From assembly GCF_002159645.1 (NCBI RefSeq), contig NZ_NFJB01000009.1:45593-109592 (forward strand): a stretch of DNA of 64,000 bases, given 5' to 3'. The notes under the pieces are model-generated. The model was given only the letters and a program-made list of their open reading frames with translations, did not search any database and was not told the origin of the DNA. Within the stretch, counting starts at the first letter, position 1, and each line of letters opens with the position of its first letter. Positions 18,448 through 29,062 of this stretch are shown here, piece by piece. The DNA comes from Parabacteroides sp. An277. GTDB taxonomy: Bacteria; Bacteroidota; Bacteroidia; Bacteroidales; Tannerellaceae. The position numbers and the translations under genes were made by a program.

Positions 18448-18502
18448 GATGAATTGTCAATTCTCCATTGTCCATTGCTCCGACACATCCTCCTGTTTAA
18501 AG

Positions 18503-18577
18503 AATCTTCCGCATTACCGTTTCCGGGTTTCATCTTGTATAACGATTTAAACACAACGAAAACAAATGCGGAAGATT
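18503..18577 (+). promoter_or_regulatory. 13-bp inverted repeat enclosing the start codon of the ubiquitin-fusion gene
   Basis: AATCTTCCGCATT (18503-18515) is the exact reverse complement of AATGCGGAAGATT (18565-18577), and the ATG at 18566 lies inside the second arm. In RNA the start codon would be locked in a 13-bp helix with a 49-nt loop. No consensus TAnnTTTG box was found in 18448-18560, so the transcript may begin further upstream. Confidence 0.6.
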
Positions 18578-21500
18578 TTTACTTGTATTTTATGGATACT
18601 CACATTATGGATATTCCTTCCGACAACGGCATCGGCAATGCAGATATTTGTCAAAATATTAACCGAGAAACATATCGAATTAGAAGTAGAGCCTACCGAT
18701 AGAATTGAAGATGTAAAAAGCAAGATTCAAGAGCAAGAAGGAATTCCATCAGAACAACAAATATTGATTTTCGCAGGAAAAGAATTAGAGGATGGTCATA
18801 CCCTTCAGGATTATTCTATCCAGAAAGATTCAACGTTGCACTTGAAATTTAAAATATGGGATGGAACAACAGATACCCAATGGTACACCGGGCATGAAAG
18901 CGATGCATCGTATAGTATCTCCACCGCCGCCCAACTTGCAGGGTTGGCACAGCTGGTAAACGGTGGTAATGATTTCAGCGGCAAAACCATCACCCTAACC
19001 GACGACATCGTCCTGAACGAGGGTGTCCTAAACGAGGACGGGACGTTGAACGAAGGTACTTTCCATGAATGGACGGCGATAGGGACAGAACAAAACTGGT
19101 TTGCCGGTAATTTTGATGGCGGAGGTCATACCATAAGCGGGGTGTATATCGACGAAGCAGGCAGTGATGGTCAAGGACTTTTTGGGTATGTGAATAACGG
19201 TAAAGTTCAAAATGTCGGTGTGGTGGATAGCTACGTGAAAGGGCATATGAATGTGGGTGGTGTAGTCGGGTGTGCTGGATGTTCTACCGTATCCGGTTGT
19301 TACAATATGGGTATGGTGACAGGAGAAAGAGATAGTAATAATGTGGGTGGTGTAGCTGGGTTTGCTATTTCTTCTATCGTATCAGGTTGTTACAATATGG
19401 GTACGGTGAGTGGAGATGATTCTGTGGGTGGTGTAGTCGGGTATGCTGACTCTTCTTCTGTTTCTGGTTGTTACAATACGGGAACGGTGACAGGAGAAAG
19501 AGATTATGTGGGTGGTGTAGTCGGGTATGCTTTATCATCTTCTACATCTTCTACCGTATCAGGTTGTTACAACACGGGAAATGTAAGCGGTATTATAAAT
19601 GTTGGTTGTGTGATTGGTTTAAATTATCGTATGTCTATCTCAAATAGTGATTTCTTGGCAGGTGTGAACGGGGATATGGAGGGAATAGGGTACAATAACG
19701 GAAGCGGTACATCTTCGCCCCTGTCGGCATCCGCGTTGGTTGACGCGATGAATACGCATTTGTTTAGTGATGACGCGAGCGGTGATTTGTGGAAAGGCGA
19801 GGCAAGTTATGATGCGACAAGCAGAACCATCACGCTGCCAACGTTTGGTACAGCAATCAGCATATCTCTAAAGGACCTTTTGACCTTCTATAAAGTAACG
19901 CTTTCAACGGATCTCGCCGGTGGCTCTATCTCCGCCAATATGGAAGAAGCCGCAGAAGGTGAAACGGTTACTCTGACTGCCACCCCAGATGAAGGGTATG
20001 AGCTGGATGAATGGAACGTGACTTACAAAAATGGAGAGGAAACAGTAGTGGTTACGGTAACGGAAGACAACACCTTCGAGATGCCCGCTGCCGACGTGGC
20101 GGTAACCGCTACCTTTGCCACCATAGATTACAGCATTGAGGTAACACAACCGACCGAAGGAGGTACTATCGTCGTAGCAGACGATAAGAAAACTGCTCAC
20201 GTAGGCGACGAGATTACCCTCATCGCCACCCCTGATGAAGGCTTCGAGCTGGAAGCATGGAGCGTGACATATGGAGATGAGAATACTCCTGTAACTGTGA
20301 CGGACAACACCTTCGAGATGCCTGCCGCCAACGTGACGGTAACTGCTACCTTCAAACTCTCGACTTACAATATTACGGTAACACCACCAACAGGTGGCAC
20401 TATCTCCGTCAGTGCAGAAACTGCAAACATGGGTGACGGGATTACCCTCACCGCTACACCTAACGCTAATTATGTCTTTTCATCGTGGAGCGTGACGTAT
20501 GGAGAGGGCAACACGGTAACTGTGACAAATAACACCTTCACGATGCCCGCTTCGGACGTGATAGTTTCGGCAGTCTTTACCGCAAAGCCACAGCCTATAC
20601 CTCCAACGGGTCTTATAGCCACTTATGGGCAAACATTAGCTGACGTAGAATTACCAGATGGTTGGACGTGGGATAATGATACGCAATCAGTAGGTGATGT
20701 TGGTACAAATACCTTTAAAGCCAGCTTTGCAGGAGATAATGAGTATGCCTCTGCAACTAATGTGAATATCACAGTGTGTGTTGAGAAAGTCACATTAAAT
20801 AGTAAACAAATTAAACCAGAAGGTGAAACGAATATCTCCTTTAGTTTGGATGCAGAGGGCACGACTCTAACCGCCATAGTAACTGGTGAGGATTATTTGA
20901 AAGGTGGCACATGGAAGTGGATAAGCAGCGATGAAAAGGTGGCAACAGTAAAGGAAATACATACCCGGTCGTTCACCAGTCGCAGTACAGCAACCGTTAC
21001 GCTTGTAGGAACAGGTACAGCGACTATCACCGCTACTTATACAGACGGTACGAACTATTCCGGTGAAGTGGAATATACTCTAACTGTAGTGAAACCCGAA
21101 GAACCTGACCCAATTCCCGACCCCACGCCGCAACCCGACCCGGACCCCATCTACTACAACATCTACTTGGATGATGTCTGTGAAGGAGTAGAAGCCTCGT
21201 TGAGCAGAGGAGTCGTGAAGGAGGGCAACCAAGTCAGTGTTTATGTAGAGGTGGAAGAGGGTTATGATGCCGAGAACCTGAAGGTCTCCTTTAAGCGCAG
21301 CTTGTATGGCTATTGGGAAGAGGTCGAGGAAGGCGTGCAATCCGGCGAGTACATTATTTATAATGTGTATAGCGACATCTACGTGAAAGTTGAAGGCGCG
21401 GAGAAGATAGAAGAACCGACCGGCTTGGAAGATATCGAAGGCGTGAAAGTTTATGCGCAAGATGGCAACCTTTACGTCTACACTTCACAACCGCAAGAGA

Positions 21501-21628
21501 TTACAATCATCACGATGAATGGCGCCATTGTCAAGCGTGAACGGCAGGAGGGATGGCGGTCCTATTCCTTGCCGAAAGGTATCTATATTATAGGTATAGG
21601 CGAGGAGCGGATGAAGGTAAGGCTTTGA
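18566..21628 (+). CDS. Secreted ubiquitin-domain fusion with GLUG, bacterial-repeat and T9SS-like domains
   Basis: 1020 aa. Residues 1-24 are a signal peptide ending TASA; cleavage there leaves MQIFVK as the mature N-terminus. Residues 25-97 are a ubiquitin domain: against the standard eukaryotic sequence I count 51 identities in 73 positions. Leu8, Ile44 and His68 and Lys6, 11, 27, 29, 48 and 63 are kept; Lys33 is Gln, Val70 is Lys, and the C-terminal RLRGG is replaced by KIWDG, so it cannot be conjugated in the normal way. Four GLUG-type repeats follow (VGGVVG...VSGCYN, about 225-345), three InlB-like bacterial repeats (about 440-670), two Ig-like domains, a Pro-Asp linker ([11 protein letters not shown], about 855) and a C-terminal sorting-like domain (about 955-1020). 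It is probably exported to the surface. Bacteroides fragilis has a secreted stand-alone ubiquitin (BfUbb); a fusion to a large adhesin-like protein is unusual. Likely horizontal origin of the domain from a eukaryote is inference. Confidence 0.88.
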   Translation: MRKIFTCILWILTLWIFLPTTASAMQIFVKILTEKHIELEVEPTDRIEDVKSKIQEQEGIPSEQQILIFAGKELEDGHTLQDYSIQKDSTLHLKFKIWDGTTDTQWYTGHESDASYSISTAAQLAGLAQLVNGGNDFSGKTITLTDDIVLNEGVLNEDGTLNEGTFHEWTAIGTEQNWFAGNFDGGGHTISGVYIDEAGSDGQGLFGYVNNGKVQNVGVVDSYVKGHMNVGGVVGCAGCSTVSGCYNMGMVTGERDSNNVGGVAGFAISSIVSGCYNMGTVSGDDSVGGVVGYADSSSVSGCYNTGTVTGERDYVGGVVGYALSSSTSSTVSGCYNTGNVSGIINVGCVIGLNYRMSISNSDFLAGVNGDMEGIGYNNGSGTSSPLSASALVDAMNTHLFSDDASGDLWKGEASYDATSRTITLPTFGTAISISLKDLLTFYKVTLSTDLAGGSISANMEEAAEGETVTLTATPDEGYELDEWNVTYKNGEETVVVTVTEDNTFEMPAADVAVTATFATIDYSIEVTQPTEGGTIVVADDKKTAHVGDEITLIATPDEGFELEAWSVTYGDENTPVTVTDNTFEMPAANVTVTATFKLSTYNITVTPPTGGTISVSAETANMGDGITLTATPNANYVFSSWSVTYGEGNTVTVTNNTFTMPASDVIVSAVFTAKPQPIPPTGLIATYGQTLADVELPDGWTWDNDTQSVGDVGTNTFKASFAGDNEYASATNVNITVCVEKVTLNSKQIKPEGETNISFSLDAEGTTLTAIVTGEDYLKGGTWKWISSDEKVATVKEIHTRSFTSRSTATVTLVGTGTATITATYTDGTNYSGEVEYTLTVVKPEEPDPIPDPTPQPDPDPIYYNIYLDDVCEGVEASLSRGVVKEGNQVSVYVEVEEGYDAENLKVSFKRSLYGYWEEVEEGVQSGEYIIYNVYSDIYVKVEGAEKIEEPTGLEDIEGVKVYAQDGNLYVYTSQPQEITIITMNGAIVKRERQEGWRSYSLPKGIYIIGIGEERMKVRL

Positions 21629-21641
21629 GAATCTCGCCATA

Positions 21642-21683
21642 AAAAAGAACGTCTTTCCCATGATAGGGAAGACGTTCTTTTTT
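21642..21683. terminator. Bidirectional terminator
   Basis: GAACGTCTTTCCC-ATGATA-GGGAAGACGTTC, a perfect 12-13 bp stem flanked by six A and six T. It serves the ubiquitin-fusion gene and the fucosidase gene, which converge here. Confidence 0.95.
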
Positions 21684-21702
21684 ATATAGACCGGATGGGA
21701 AA

Positions 21703-23118
21703 TTACTTCTTCACAAACTTCAGCGCCACTGGTTCATTCTTCAATCCTTTGGGCAGGGTGACTTTCACCTTGTCGCCCTCAACTTCGTATTTCGCCCGTT
21801 TGCCATTGGCCAAGATGGTCATCTTGCCTTTGGGGATATTGACGGTCCATTCGATGGTTTCGGGCAATGTCTCCTTGTCGGGCAGGGCATAGATGGCGTA
21901 GAGGGTCTTGCCGTCTTTGTCGGCAGTGAACCATACGTTACCTTCCTGGTAGTACGGAGTCGTTTCGGTGTTGTAGATGGCTTGGCCGTTGGCGCGGAGC
22001 CATTCGCCCACTTGATGCAGGATGTCGACGGCCGGTTGTTCGATGATACCTTTCGGCGTGGGTCCTACGCCCAGAAGCAAACAACCACCTTTGGCCGTGG
22101 TTTCAGCGAGTAAGTCGATAACTTTGGTCGACGACTTATAGGGCGCGTTCGGCGTCCAGCCCCAGTCGTTGCTCAGCGTGATGCAGCTTTCCCACGGATA
22201 GTTGAGTTGCTTTTCGGGGATGCCGCGTTCGGGTGTTTGGTAGTTCTCGTGTTTGTTGCGCATGCTGCGGTCTACAGTAATCAAGCCGGGTTGCGCTTCG
22301 CGTGCCATGTCGACGATTTCGTCCATCTTGATGTCTTGGCTCTTGCCGCCAACCCAACCGCCGTCCAGCCAGAGGATGTCGAAATGACCATAGTCGTGCA
22401 TCAATTCGCCGATTTGGTTGTAAGTAAATTCTTGGTATTTCTTCCAGCGTTCCGGATGGTTGGCAATCTTATAGTTCACATTGCGGTTGGCTGTCGCAAA
22501 GTGGGGCCACCAATAGTAGGGACAATGCCAATCCGGCTTCGAGAAGTACGCGCCAATCATAAAATTTTTCGCGCGGAAGGCATCAAACACGTAGCGGGCA
22601 ACATCTCGCCGAGGATTGTCTTTGAAGGCGCCATGCGCGATAGAGAAATCCGTTTCTTTCGAGTCGAACATGCAGAAACCGTCGTGGTGTTTCGTGGTGA
22701 AGACCATGTACTTCATGCCAGCATCTTCCATTACGTCCGCCCATTGCTCGGGGTTGAAGTCCGTTGGGTTGAACACGTCTTTCAGTCCCCAATACCACTT
22801 TTTGTACTCGTCGTACGTTTTGGTCGTATCGCGCGAAATCCAATCTACGTCTTCCGAGCAGATGGACCACGACTCTACGATACCTGGCACTGAATATAAT
22901 CCCCAATGGAAGAGCACGCCGAACTTCAAGTCCTGCCATGCGTCGAGTTTCTTTAATACCAGCGAATCCGTAGGCCAGATATAATCGTTTTCGCTCGATT
23001 GTTCATGCACAAATCCTTGTACTTTAGGTTGCTCCTGTGCTTGAACGGAGAACGAGCAACCTGCAATGGCCAGCCCAAGTACCCACTTGGCTGCACCCCA
23101 TGTCTGTTTTTGTCTCAT
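21703..23118 (-). CDS. GH29 alpha-L-fucosidase
   Basis: 471 aa. The N-terminus has both a lipobox (LAIAGC, Cys21) and a possible signal peptidase I site (VQAQ), so it is a surface or periplasmic enzyme, perhaps lipid-anchored. GH29 hallmarks: KFGVLFHWGLYSVPG, YMVFTTKHHDGFCMFDS, and FDILWLDGG near residue 244, whose Asp is the nucleophile. A small C-terminal beta-domain completes it. The enzyme removes alpha-linked fucose from host glycans with retention. Monocistronic; a -7 box TAGTTTTG lies at 23154-23147 on the minus strand. No susCD pair is adjacent. Confidence 0.95.
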   Translation of the reverse strand: MRQKQTWGAAKWVLGLAIAGCSFSVQAQEQPKVQGFVHEQSSENDYIWPTDSLVLKKLDAWQDLKFGVLFHWGLYSVPGIVESWSICSEDVDWISRDTTKTYDEYKKWYWGLKDVFNPTDFNPEQWADVMEDAGMKYMVFTTKHHDGFCMFDSKETDFSIAHGAFKDNPRRDVARYVFDAFRAKNFMIGAYFSKPDWHCPYYWWPHFATANRNVNYKIANHPERWKKYQEFTYNQIGELMHDYGHFDILWLDGGWVGGKSQDIKMDEIVDMAREAQPGLITVDRSMRNKHENYQTPERGIPEKQLNYPWESCITLSNDWGWTPNAPYKSSTKVIDLLAETTAKGGCLLLGVGPTPKGIIEQPAVDILHQVGEWLRANGQAIYNTETTPYYQEGNVWFTADKDGKTLYAIYALPDKETLPETIEWTVNIPKGKMTILANGKRAKYEVEGDKVKVTLPKGLKNEPVALKFVKK

Positions 23119-23342
23119 GTTTGGTTAGATTTCGTTTTACATCGTGCAAAACTAATCATAAAAATGATTACTTTCGCCTTGTTTTACGATTAAATGATGT
23201 GTGAAACACGAAAAAAGGTATGTAGGCGGCTCGCAAGGGCTTGCAGGGCATAAAAATAGCTGTTTTCTCGCTTCATAACTATTGGGGAGACGAAATATAG
23301 ATATTTTTTAAGAAAATGATAAAGATAGAAAGGAAAAGTAAG

Positions 23343-23960
23343 ATGAAAAAATGGATGGTTTGTGCCGGATTACTGGCCTTGGCAGGTTTATCCACGAGCG
23401 TAGAAGCGCAATCGTTGAAGGATATTTTGAAATCGGCCGTAGTGAAGGATGCCGTGACCTCGCTTACGGGAGGAAAGGAACTGACGTCTGAGAATCTGGT
23501 CGGGACGTGGGAGTACGTAAATCCTGCTGTTGTGTTGGAAGGCGATAATGCCCTGAAGAACGTAGCCGCCAGTGCCGCGTCGGGCGAAATCGAGAAAAAA
23601 TTGCAGACCTATTGCGATAAAGTAGGCATTAAGCAGGGAACGTTCAGCTATACATTCAATAATGACAACACGTTTACCTGCCTTTTTAAAGGAAAGAAGC
23701 TGAGCGGCACCTATTCGTTGGATAAAGAGAACAAAACGATTCAATTGAACTTCGGTAAATTGGAAAAGTTACAGTTGCTTAAGCAGTCGGCCCAAGTGGT
23801 GCTAACGAACGACCAGCTGGCATTGCTCTTCCCGGCCGACAAATTGTTGGATTTCATCGGCACACTCTCTTCCATCTCGGGAAGCGCGACGCTCAAGGCG
23901 GTCAATAGCTTGGCGGAACAATACGACGGCGTGAAGGTCGGGTTCGAATTAAAACGTTGA
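23343..23960 (+). CDS. Secreted DUF4923-type protein
   Basis: 205 aa from ATG 23343, preceded by AGGAAAAG (an ATG at 23316 is possible but would bury the signal peptide). Signal peptide 1-22 (STSVEAQ). The rest is a lipocalin-like beta-rich domain: [38 protein letters not shown]. This matches a conserved Bacteroidales family without known role. It overlaps or abuts rnhB, so the two may be co-transcribed by chance of packing. Confidence 0.75.
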   Translation: MKKWMVCAGLLALAGLSTSVEAQSLKDILKSAVVKDAVTSLTGGKELTSENLVGTWEYVNPAVVLEGDNALKNVAASAASGEIEKKLQTYCDKVGIKQGTFSYTFNNDNTFTCLFKGKKLSGTYSLDKENKTIQLNFGKLEKLQLLKQSAQVVLTNDQLALLFPADKLLDFIGTLSSISGSATLKAVNSLAEQYDGVKVGFELKR

Positions 23961-23965
23961 TCGGC

Positions 23966-24568
23966 ATGTTGCTATCCTGTTTGCACGAAGGGAAAATAGA
24001 GGCTGGTTGCGATGAAGCGGGGCGGGGGTGTCTGGCTGGTGCGGTCTATGCGGCGGCAGTTATCCTTCCGTCCGGTTTCCAAGACGAGCGATTGAATGAT
24101 TCGAAGCAGCTGACCGAGAAACAGCGTTATGCCTTGCGAGATGTTATCGAGCGGGAAGCCGTGGCATGGGCCGTAGGCGTTGTTTCGCCGGAAGAGATTG
24201 ACCAAATCAATATCCTGAATGCCTCTTTTCGGGCTATGCATCGCGCTATCGACCAGCTAAAAGTGCGCCCCGAACATTTATTGATAGATGGAAACCGCTT
24301 CCATCCTTATCCCGGTATTCCGCATACGACGATTGTGAAAGGCGACGGGAAATACCTGTCCATCGCCGCCGCTTCTATTTTGGCTAAAACGTATCGGGAC
24401 GATTATATGATTCAACTGGATGCCGAATATCCGGCGTACGATTGGAGACACAATAAAGGATATCCAACCCGCAAACATCGCGAAGCTATCGCCCGGCAAG
24501 GTACGACGCCTTATCACCGGATGTCGTTCCATCTTTTAGACGGGCCGCAGCTGACGTTAGATTTCTAA
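23966..24568 (+). CDS. rnhB: Ribonuclease HII
   Basis: 200 aa, cytosolic. Catalytic motif [13 protein letters not shown] supplies Asp-Glu, with further acidic residues in LLIDGN and the YRDD segment; [17 protein letters not shown] is the family core. It nicks RNA-DNA hybrids and removes misincorporated ribonucleotides. I chose ATG 23966 ([17 protein letters not shown]) over TTG 23957 because it aligns with known starts. Its end overlaps the convergent nitrilase gene by 12 bp. Confidence 0.95.
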   Translation: MLLSCLHEGKIEAGCDEAGRGCLAGAVYAAAVILPSGFQDERLNDSKQLTEKQRYALRDVIEREAVAWAVGVVSPEEIDQINILNASFRAMHRAIDQLKVRPEHLLIDGNRFHPYPGIPHTTIVKGDGKYLSIAAASILAKTYRDDYMIQLDAEYPAYDWRHNKGYPTRKHREAIARQGTTPYHRMSFHLLDGPQLTLDF

Positions 24569-25342
24569 ACGAAATGTATCTGCATCCTGCCAAACGGGGA
24601 ATTTCTCGCGGAAACGTTCCTGTTCGGAGGCCGAAAGCATACCGGTGAGAAGGCATTCCTCCGCATCGGAGGCGTCCAGCAATTTCTTTCCTTTGGGCGA
24701 GAAGAGGACGGATTCGCCCCGATAGTGGAATCCCTTCCCGTCCGTGCCTGTCCGGTTCACGCCGCAGACGTAAGCTTGGTTCTCTATCGCCCGGGCCATG
24801 AGCAGCGGTTGCCATACCGAGGCACGTGCTTCCGGCCAGTTGGCCATATAGAGTAAAAGGTCGTAAGCCTTTGCTTGGTTCCGGCTCCAGACGGGGAAAC
24901 GTAGGTCGTAGCATATTTGCAGGCAGATATTCCATCCTCGATAGGAGATGATGCGCAGATTCTTTCCCTGTGTATATACTTGGTCTTCGCCAGCCATGCG
25001 AAAGAGGTGGCGTTTGTCGTAAAAGGTAATTAAGCCGGACGGTTCTGCGAAGAATGCCCGGTTGAAGAAACAACCTCCTTCGGTAGCGATGAAGCTTCCA
25101 GCGATGGCCATATCGAAGCGGGATGCCCAAGTCTTCACGCGGCGAATGGTTTCTCCGTCGTTTGTTTCGGCCCACTTTGCGGCTTCCATACTGAAGCCGG
25201 TCGTGAACATCTCAGGGAGAAGAGCGATGTCTGTTGTTCCTTTTAACGAAGCCAACCGGTTTTCATACGCTTTCCAATTCGTTGATTTATCTTCCCATGC
25301 AATAGGGGATTGGACAAGGGTTATTCGAATATCGTTTCGCAT
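24557..25342 (-). CDS. Nitrilase-superfamily omega-amidase (YafV-like)
   Basis: 261 aa, cytosolic. The Glu-Lys-Cys triad is visible in [20 protein letters not shown] and [14 protein letters not shown]. These motifs match the omega-amidase branch, which hydrolyses 2-oxoglutaramate or 2-oxosuccinamate as metabolite repair. It is followed on the same strand by nothing and preceded by the GNAT gene 16 bp upstream, so the acyltransferase, GNAT and this gene may form one operon. Confidence 0.88.
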   Translation of the reverse strand: MRNDIRITLVQSPIAWEDKSTNWKAYENRLASLKGTTDIALLPEMFTTGFSMEAAKWAETNDGETIRRVKTWASRFDMAIAGSFIATEGGCFFNRAFFAEPSGLITFYDKRHLFRMAGEDQVYTQGKNLRIISYRGWNICLQICYDLRFPVWSRNQAKAYDLLLYMANWPEARASVWQPLLMARAIENQAYVCGVNRTGTDGKGFHYRGESVLFSPKGKKLLDASDAEECLLTGMLSASEQERFREKFPVWQDADTFRLEI

Positions 25343-25358
25343 AGCTGTTTTTTTAGGA

Positions 25359-26024
25359 TTATTCTTTTCGTTGCATGGCTATTATTTCTTGGAACCGGCG
25401 TTGCGTAGGTGTATCTTGCAAGATGGGCTTAGGAGGGAATGCCTTGTCGAATTCCGCTGTAGCGGTTTCATCTACATTATATATAGGATGTTCGAAATAG
25501 CGTCCTTTCGATTCGGTCAAGGCGCCTTCATATAATTCGCAGGCATGAAGCGCGATAAAATAGGTGTTTTCGGAGGTCCGGATGCCAAATCTTTCGGCCG
25601 GGACGAATCCTGCGCGCGTATAATATTCCGGGTCACCGCATAAAAGAATCGCCCGGAAACCCATTTCTCGCGCCATGTCACGCGTATGTGCGATAAGTTT
25701 TTGCCCGATTCCTTTTCCTTGGTATTCAGGGAGGACTGCGATCGGACCCAGACTCAATACCGAGTGTGTCTCTCCTTGGTCTGTAATAATATGCGATTTC
25801 ATATAGACTACATTTCCTACAATCCGTTGACCGTCGTATGCTGCGTAGTCGAGTTCTTGCACAAAGTCAGGGCATTTTCTCATGAGGTGCAGGAGGTAAT
25901 GTTCGCTGCATCCCGGCGAGTAGTAATTCCAAAAAGCTTCTCGCATGAGCCATTCCGTTGCTGGGAAATCAGCCGCTTGCGTAGGTCTGAACGTGGGTTG
26001 CCATTTTCCTTCCATGTGTTGCAT
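25359..26024 (-). CDS. GNAT-family N-acetyltransferase
   Basis: 221 aa. The acetyl-CoA loop reads LSLGPIAVLPEYQGKGIGQKLI (about 91-112 in part: the QGKGIG motif), followed by GFRAILLCGDPEYYTRAGF, typical of the YhbS-like branch. The substrate is unknown; relatives acetylate small molecules or protein N-termini. It is 20 nt downstream of the plsC-like gene on the same strand. A start at the second Met (MEGKWQPT) is equally possible. Confidence 0.85.
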   Translation of the reverse strand: MQHMEGKWQPTFRPTQAADFPATEWLMREAFWNYYSPGCSEHYLLHLMRKCPDFVQELDYAAYDGQRIVGNVVYMKSHIITDQGETHSVLSLGPIAVLPEYQGKGIGQKLIAHTRDMAREMGFRAILLCGDPEYYTRAGFVPAERFGIRTSENTYFIALHACELYEGALTESKGRYFEHPIYNVDETATAEFDKAFPPKPILQDTPTQRRFQEIIAMQRKE

Positions 26025-26044
26025 ATTTCTTTTTGTTGTTTTAG

Positions 26045-26587
26045 TTATGAAAAATTCTCCGGATGGTATCCTCTGATGTCTTTATAACGCATTTGGATTT
26101 GGGCAATGTCCCGTTCGGCGTCGCCCGTCGGGTAGAAAACACCAAGCGTCCCTATCTCTTTCCGGGCGTAATCAATATAGGCGAGCAAGATGGGTACGTG
26201 CGCCTTTAGGGCAATAAAGTAGAATCCTTTTTTCCATTCGGCTACGCGTTGGCGCGTGCCTTCGGGCGTAATGGCCACTTGGAAGCGCTTATGTCGGCGG
26301 AATAGGTCGGCCACCTGGTCGGTCAGCGACGTATGCGCTTTCCTTTCCACCGGAATGCCACCCATGGCCTTCCATATCAGTCCGAGAGGAAAGAAGAACC
26401 ACGATTTCTTCATCAAGAAGCCGGCGGTCAGTCCTAAGGAGGTATAAAATAATTTGCCCACGATAAAGTCCCAATTGCTCGTATGGGGCGCTACGCAAAT
26501 TACGCATTTTTCCAACTCAAAGCCTTCGAGGGAAGCCGTCTTCCAGCCTGCCTTCCGCATCAAGAATTTGCTTATCGTCTGTATCAT
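26045..26587 (-). CDS. PlsC-like 1-acyl-glycerol-3-phosphate acyltransferase
   Basis: 180 aa, short for the family. HTSNWDFIVG carries the HX4D catalytic motif (about 34-39), and FQVAITPEGTRQRV the acyl-acceptor EGTR motif (about 107-110). A hydrophobic stretch around 45-75 should associate with the inner membrane. The family adds a second acyl chain to lysophosphatidate or to related lipids. First gene of the minus-strand run plsC-GNAT-omega-amidase. The upstream gap 26588-26884 carries palindromes. Confidence 0.85.
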   Translation of the reverse strand: MIQTISKFLMRKAGWKTASLEGFELEKCVICVAPHTSNWDFIVGKLFYTSLGLTAGFLMKKSWFFFPLGLIWKAMGGIPVERKAHTSLTDQVADLFRRHKRFQVAITPEGTRQRVAEWKKGFYFIALKAHVPILLAYIDYARKEIGTLGVFYPTGDAERDIAQIQMRYKDIRGYHPENFS

Positions 26588-26651
26588 TTATTTTCTTTGT
26601 CTATACATTATTATATAGGTATGAAAAAATACCCTTTGAAAAAGTTGAATA

Positions 26652-26790
26652 CATAGGCAGGGAAAGTTTCGCGTATGCCTATGGAAAGTTCCCGCGATAG
26701 GCAGCCTTTCTTCGCGTATCGACGATATTTTTATATCTTTAGGCTAAAGATACACAAATATCGACGATACGTGTACAAATATCGTCGATA
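26652..26790. repeat. Palindrome cluster in the acyltransferase upstream region
   Basis: Left part: CATAGGC / GCCTATG / ATAGGC alternate with spacers GGAAAGTTTCGCG and GAAAGTTCCCGCG (26652-26702). Middle: the 19-bp palindrome TATCTTTAGGCTAAAGATA (26734). Right: ATCGACGAT at 26718, then TATCGACGATA at 26759 and TATCGTCGATA at 26780; these last two stand 21 bp apart, each after ACAAA. They could be operators or a decayed repeat. Confidence 0.7.
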
Positions 26791-26884
26791 TTTATAGAAT
26801 TGCTCGTTAGGAAAAGAAGTTTTTCTCCCTATCGTTTGGACTTTCGGAAGGCGGTGAGCGGAAAATCCGTTCGCCTCTGCCGGT

Positions 26885-27169
26885 TTACTGGTTCAATTCA
26901 CTGATTGCTTTGGCAATATCGTTTATTTCCGCCTGTAGTTCGGCTTTTAACTTCTTATAGTAGGATTTAACTAATGCAGGATTCTCTTTTCCATCCGTTT
27001 TTCCTACCCTGCAGATGAAATCGTCTTGCATGTCGAGGATGCGAGTCATCAGTTTATCCGCCTTTTCCTTGTCCGTGCCAGGGATATACAACGCACAAAA
27101 TAAAGCTTCTGAGAACAAACTCCCAGCCGTGCGACTAATCTCTTTCTTCAAAATTCTCTTGTTTGCCAT
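26885..27169 (-). CDS. Conserved small helical protein of unknown function
   Basis: 94 aa, all-helical by eye, no signal peptide or membrane segment. It starts MANKRILKKEISRTAG and contains a central ILDMQDDFICRV stretch with two Cys in the N-terminal half. I recognise it only as the type of short conserved protein found in Bacteroidales; it has a good promoter (TTG at 27224-27222, TAGCTTTG at 27202-27195 on the minus strand), which supports it as real. Confidence 0.7.
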   Translation of the reverse strand: MANKRILKKEISRTAGSLFSEALFCALYIPGTDKEKADKLMTRILDMQDDFICRVGKTDGKENPALVKSYYKKLKAELQAEINDIAKAISELNQ

Positions 27170-27194
27170 AATCGTAATTTTTTAAGAATATCTA

Positions 27195-27264
27195 CAAAGC
27201 TACAAATATTTGCGATTAAATCAAGTCGCATCTTAGATAAAAGCGCAAAAAGTGTTATCTTTGC
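27195..27264. promoter_or_regulatory. Divergent promoters: small protein (minus) and glycogen synthase (plus)
   Basis: Minus strand: TTG (27224-27222), 19-nt spacer, TAGCTTTG (27202-27195). Plus strand: TATCTTTG (27257-27264) with only a weak -33 region near 27233. Confidence 0.6.
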
Positions 27265-27297
27265 ACCTCGGAAGACTTACATTAATAATTAGCTAGA

Positions 27298-28959
27298 ATG
27301 ACGAACATAGAGATTACGCCAGAGTATATCTTCGAAAGCAGTTGGGAGGTATGTAATAAGGTTGGGGGAATCTATACGGTTCTTTCCACTAAGGCGCATA
27401 CGTTGCAGCAGATGTTGCACGATAAAATTATTTTTATAGGTCCGGATATCTGGAATAAAACGCAACCGGCGGACTTCATCGAAGATAATTCCCTGTTTGG
27501 CGCATGGCGTGCTCATGCGGAAGCCCAAGAGGGGTTGCATGTAAAAGTAGGGCGTTGGGACGTGCCAGGCCAGCCTCCGGTAGTCTTGGTCGATTTCAAA
27601 CCTTTCTTAGGCGAGCGGGATACCCTTTTTTATACCATGTGGGAGCGTTATCAAGTAAACTCGCTCCATGCGTATGGTGATTATGACGAATCTTGTATAT
27701 TCGCGTATGCGGTGGGTAAGGTAATAGAAAGCTTCTACCATTATTATAAATTAGAGGATAAACGGGTAGCAGCTCTTTTCAATGAATGGATGCTGGGCAT
27801 GGGTGCTTTGTATGTCAAGATGACTTTGCCGAAGGTAGCAACGCTCTTTACTACACATGCGACTTCCATCGGACGTTCGATTGCGGGAAACAACAAAGCG
27901 CTGTATGCCTATATGGATGGATACAATGGCGACCAGATGGCTTACGAATTGAATATGGAAGCCAAGCATTCTATCGAGAAGCAAACGGCTCATCAGGTAG
28001 ATTGCTTTACGACCGTGAGCGATATTACTGCCCGCGAATGCCGCCAGTTGTTGGATAAAGCGCCGGATATTGTGACTCCGAATGGGTTTGAACCTAACTT
28101 TGTGCCCTCTGAACCCCTTTATACGGCTAAGAGGCAAGAGGCGCGGAAGGTGCTCATCAATATGGCTGAGAAGCTTTTGGGATATCCTATCGACCCGAAT
28201 GCCCTCTTGATTTCGACGAGCGGGCGATATGAGTATCGAAATAAAGGCATCGATGTGTTCATCACAGCTATGAATCGTGTACGTACTTGTGGCGAATTAC
28301 AACAAGAAGCTATTGCTTTTGTTCTTGTCCCGGCTTGGGTGCGCGAGGCAAGAAGCGATTTGAAGTGGGTCATTGAGCATAATTATGAGACGCACGAAGC
28401 GTTGCAATGTCCTTACATTACCCATTGGTTGAATGAAATGCAAAACGACCGGGTGATTAATTACATAGGGAATGCCGGATTCCGCAATTCGCAATCCTCG
28501 AAAATGAAGATTATTTTTATCCCGTGCTATTTGGATGGTAAAGACGGCATCTTGAACAAATCCTACTATGATATATTAATAGGTATGGACGCTACGGTTT
28601 ATCCGTCTTATTACGAACCTTGGGGATATACGCCGCTTGAAAGTGTTGCATTTGGAATACCTACGATTACCACCAACTTGGCTGGTTTCGGACTTTGGGC
28701 ATTGAAGGCGGGCGTATCGGGTAAAGATATCCACGAAGGCGTTTCGGTAATCGAACGTACAGATTTCAACTATTTTGATGTGGCAGAAGCAATCAAAGAA
28801 CAAATCATAGACCTCTCGAATACAGACGAAAAAGGGCGGTTGGCGATTCGTAATCATTGCTTTGCACTGGCACAAAAAGCAGAATGGAGCAGGTTCATTT
28901 CTTATTATCAAGAAGCCTTCTCGATAGCTTTAACAAAAGCAGCTGAAAGGAATAAATGA
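27298..28959 (+). CDS. Glycogen synthase, GT3-like (eukaryotic type)
   Basis: 553 aa, cytosolic. The start [22 protein letters not shown] is the donor-loop motif of GT3 synthases; [28 protein letters not shown] and [30 protein letters not shown] (Glu pair of the active site, in parts) confirm it. It extends alpha-1,4-glucan, normally with UDP-glucose in this family. It is about 100 bp upstream of a glycogen/glucan phosphorylase gene, the pairing found across Bacteroidales, so synthesis and breakdown genes are neighbours though the second has its own -7 box. Confidence 0.94.
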   Translation: MTNIEITPEYIFESSWEVCNKVGGIYTVLSTKAHTLQQMLHDKIIFIGPDIWNKTQPADFIEDNSLFGAWRAHAEAQEGLHVKVGRWDVPGQPPVVLVDFKPFLGERDTLFYTMWERYQVNSLHAYGDYDESCIFAYAVGKVIESFYHYYKLEDKRVAALFNEWMLGMGALYVKMTLPKVATLFTTHATSIGRSIAGNNKALYAYMDGYNGDQMAYELNMEAKHSIEKQTAHQVDCFTTVSDITARECRQLLDKAPDIVTPNGFEPNFVPSEPLYTAKRQEARKVLINMAEKLLGYPIDPNALLISTSGRYEYRNKGIDVFITAMNRVRTCGELQQEAIAFVLVPAWVREARSDLKWVIEHNYETHEALQCPYITHWLNEMQNDRVINYIGNAGFRNSQSSKMKIIFIPCYLDGKDGILNKSYYDILIGMDATVYPSYYEPWGYTPLESVAFGIPTITTNLAGFGLWALKAGVSGKDIHEGVSVIERTDFNYFDVAEAIKEQIIDLSNTDEKGRLAIRNHCFALAQKAEWSRFISYYQEAFSIALTKAAERNK

Positions 28960-28989
28960 AAAAGTAGCTATTAATCAAAAAAATAGTTG

Positions 28990-28997
28990 TACCTTTG
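28990..28997 (+). promoter_or_regulatory. -7 box of the phosphorylase gene
   Basis: TACCTTTG, 65 bp before the start codon; the -33 region is weak. Confidence 0.5.
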
Positions 28998-29062
28998 TAC
29001 CCGGTCAATTAAACATAGGCATAAAAGCAAAGAAAAGTAGAATATACATTAAACTTCACTAT

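Noticed and set aside
22207..22893. Plus-strand frame of 228 codons opposite the fucosidase
   Set aside because: Complement of the GH29 gene with its catalytic motifs on the other strand.
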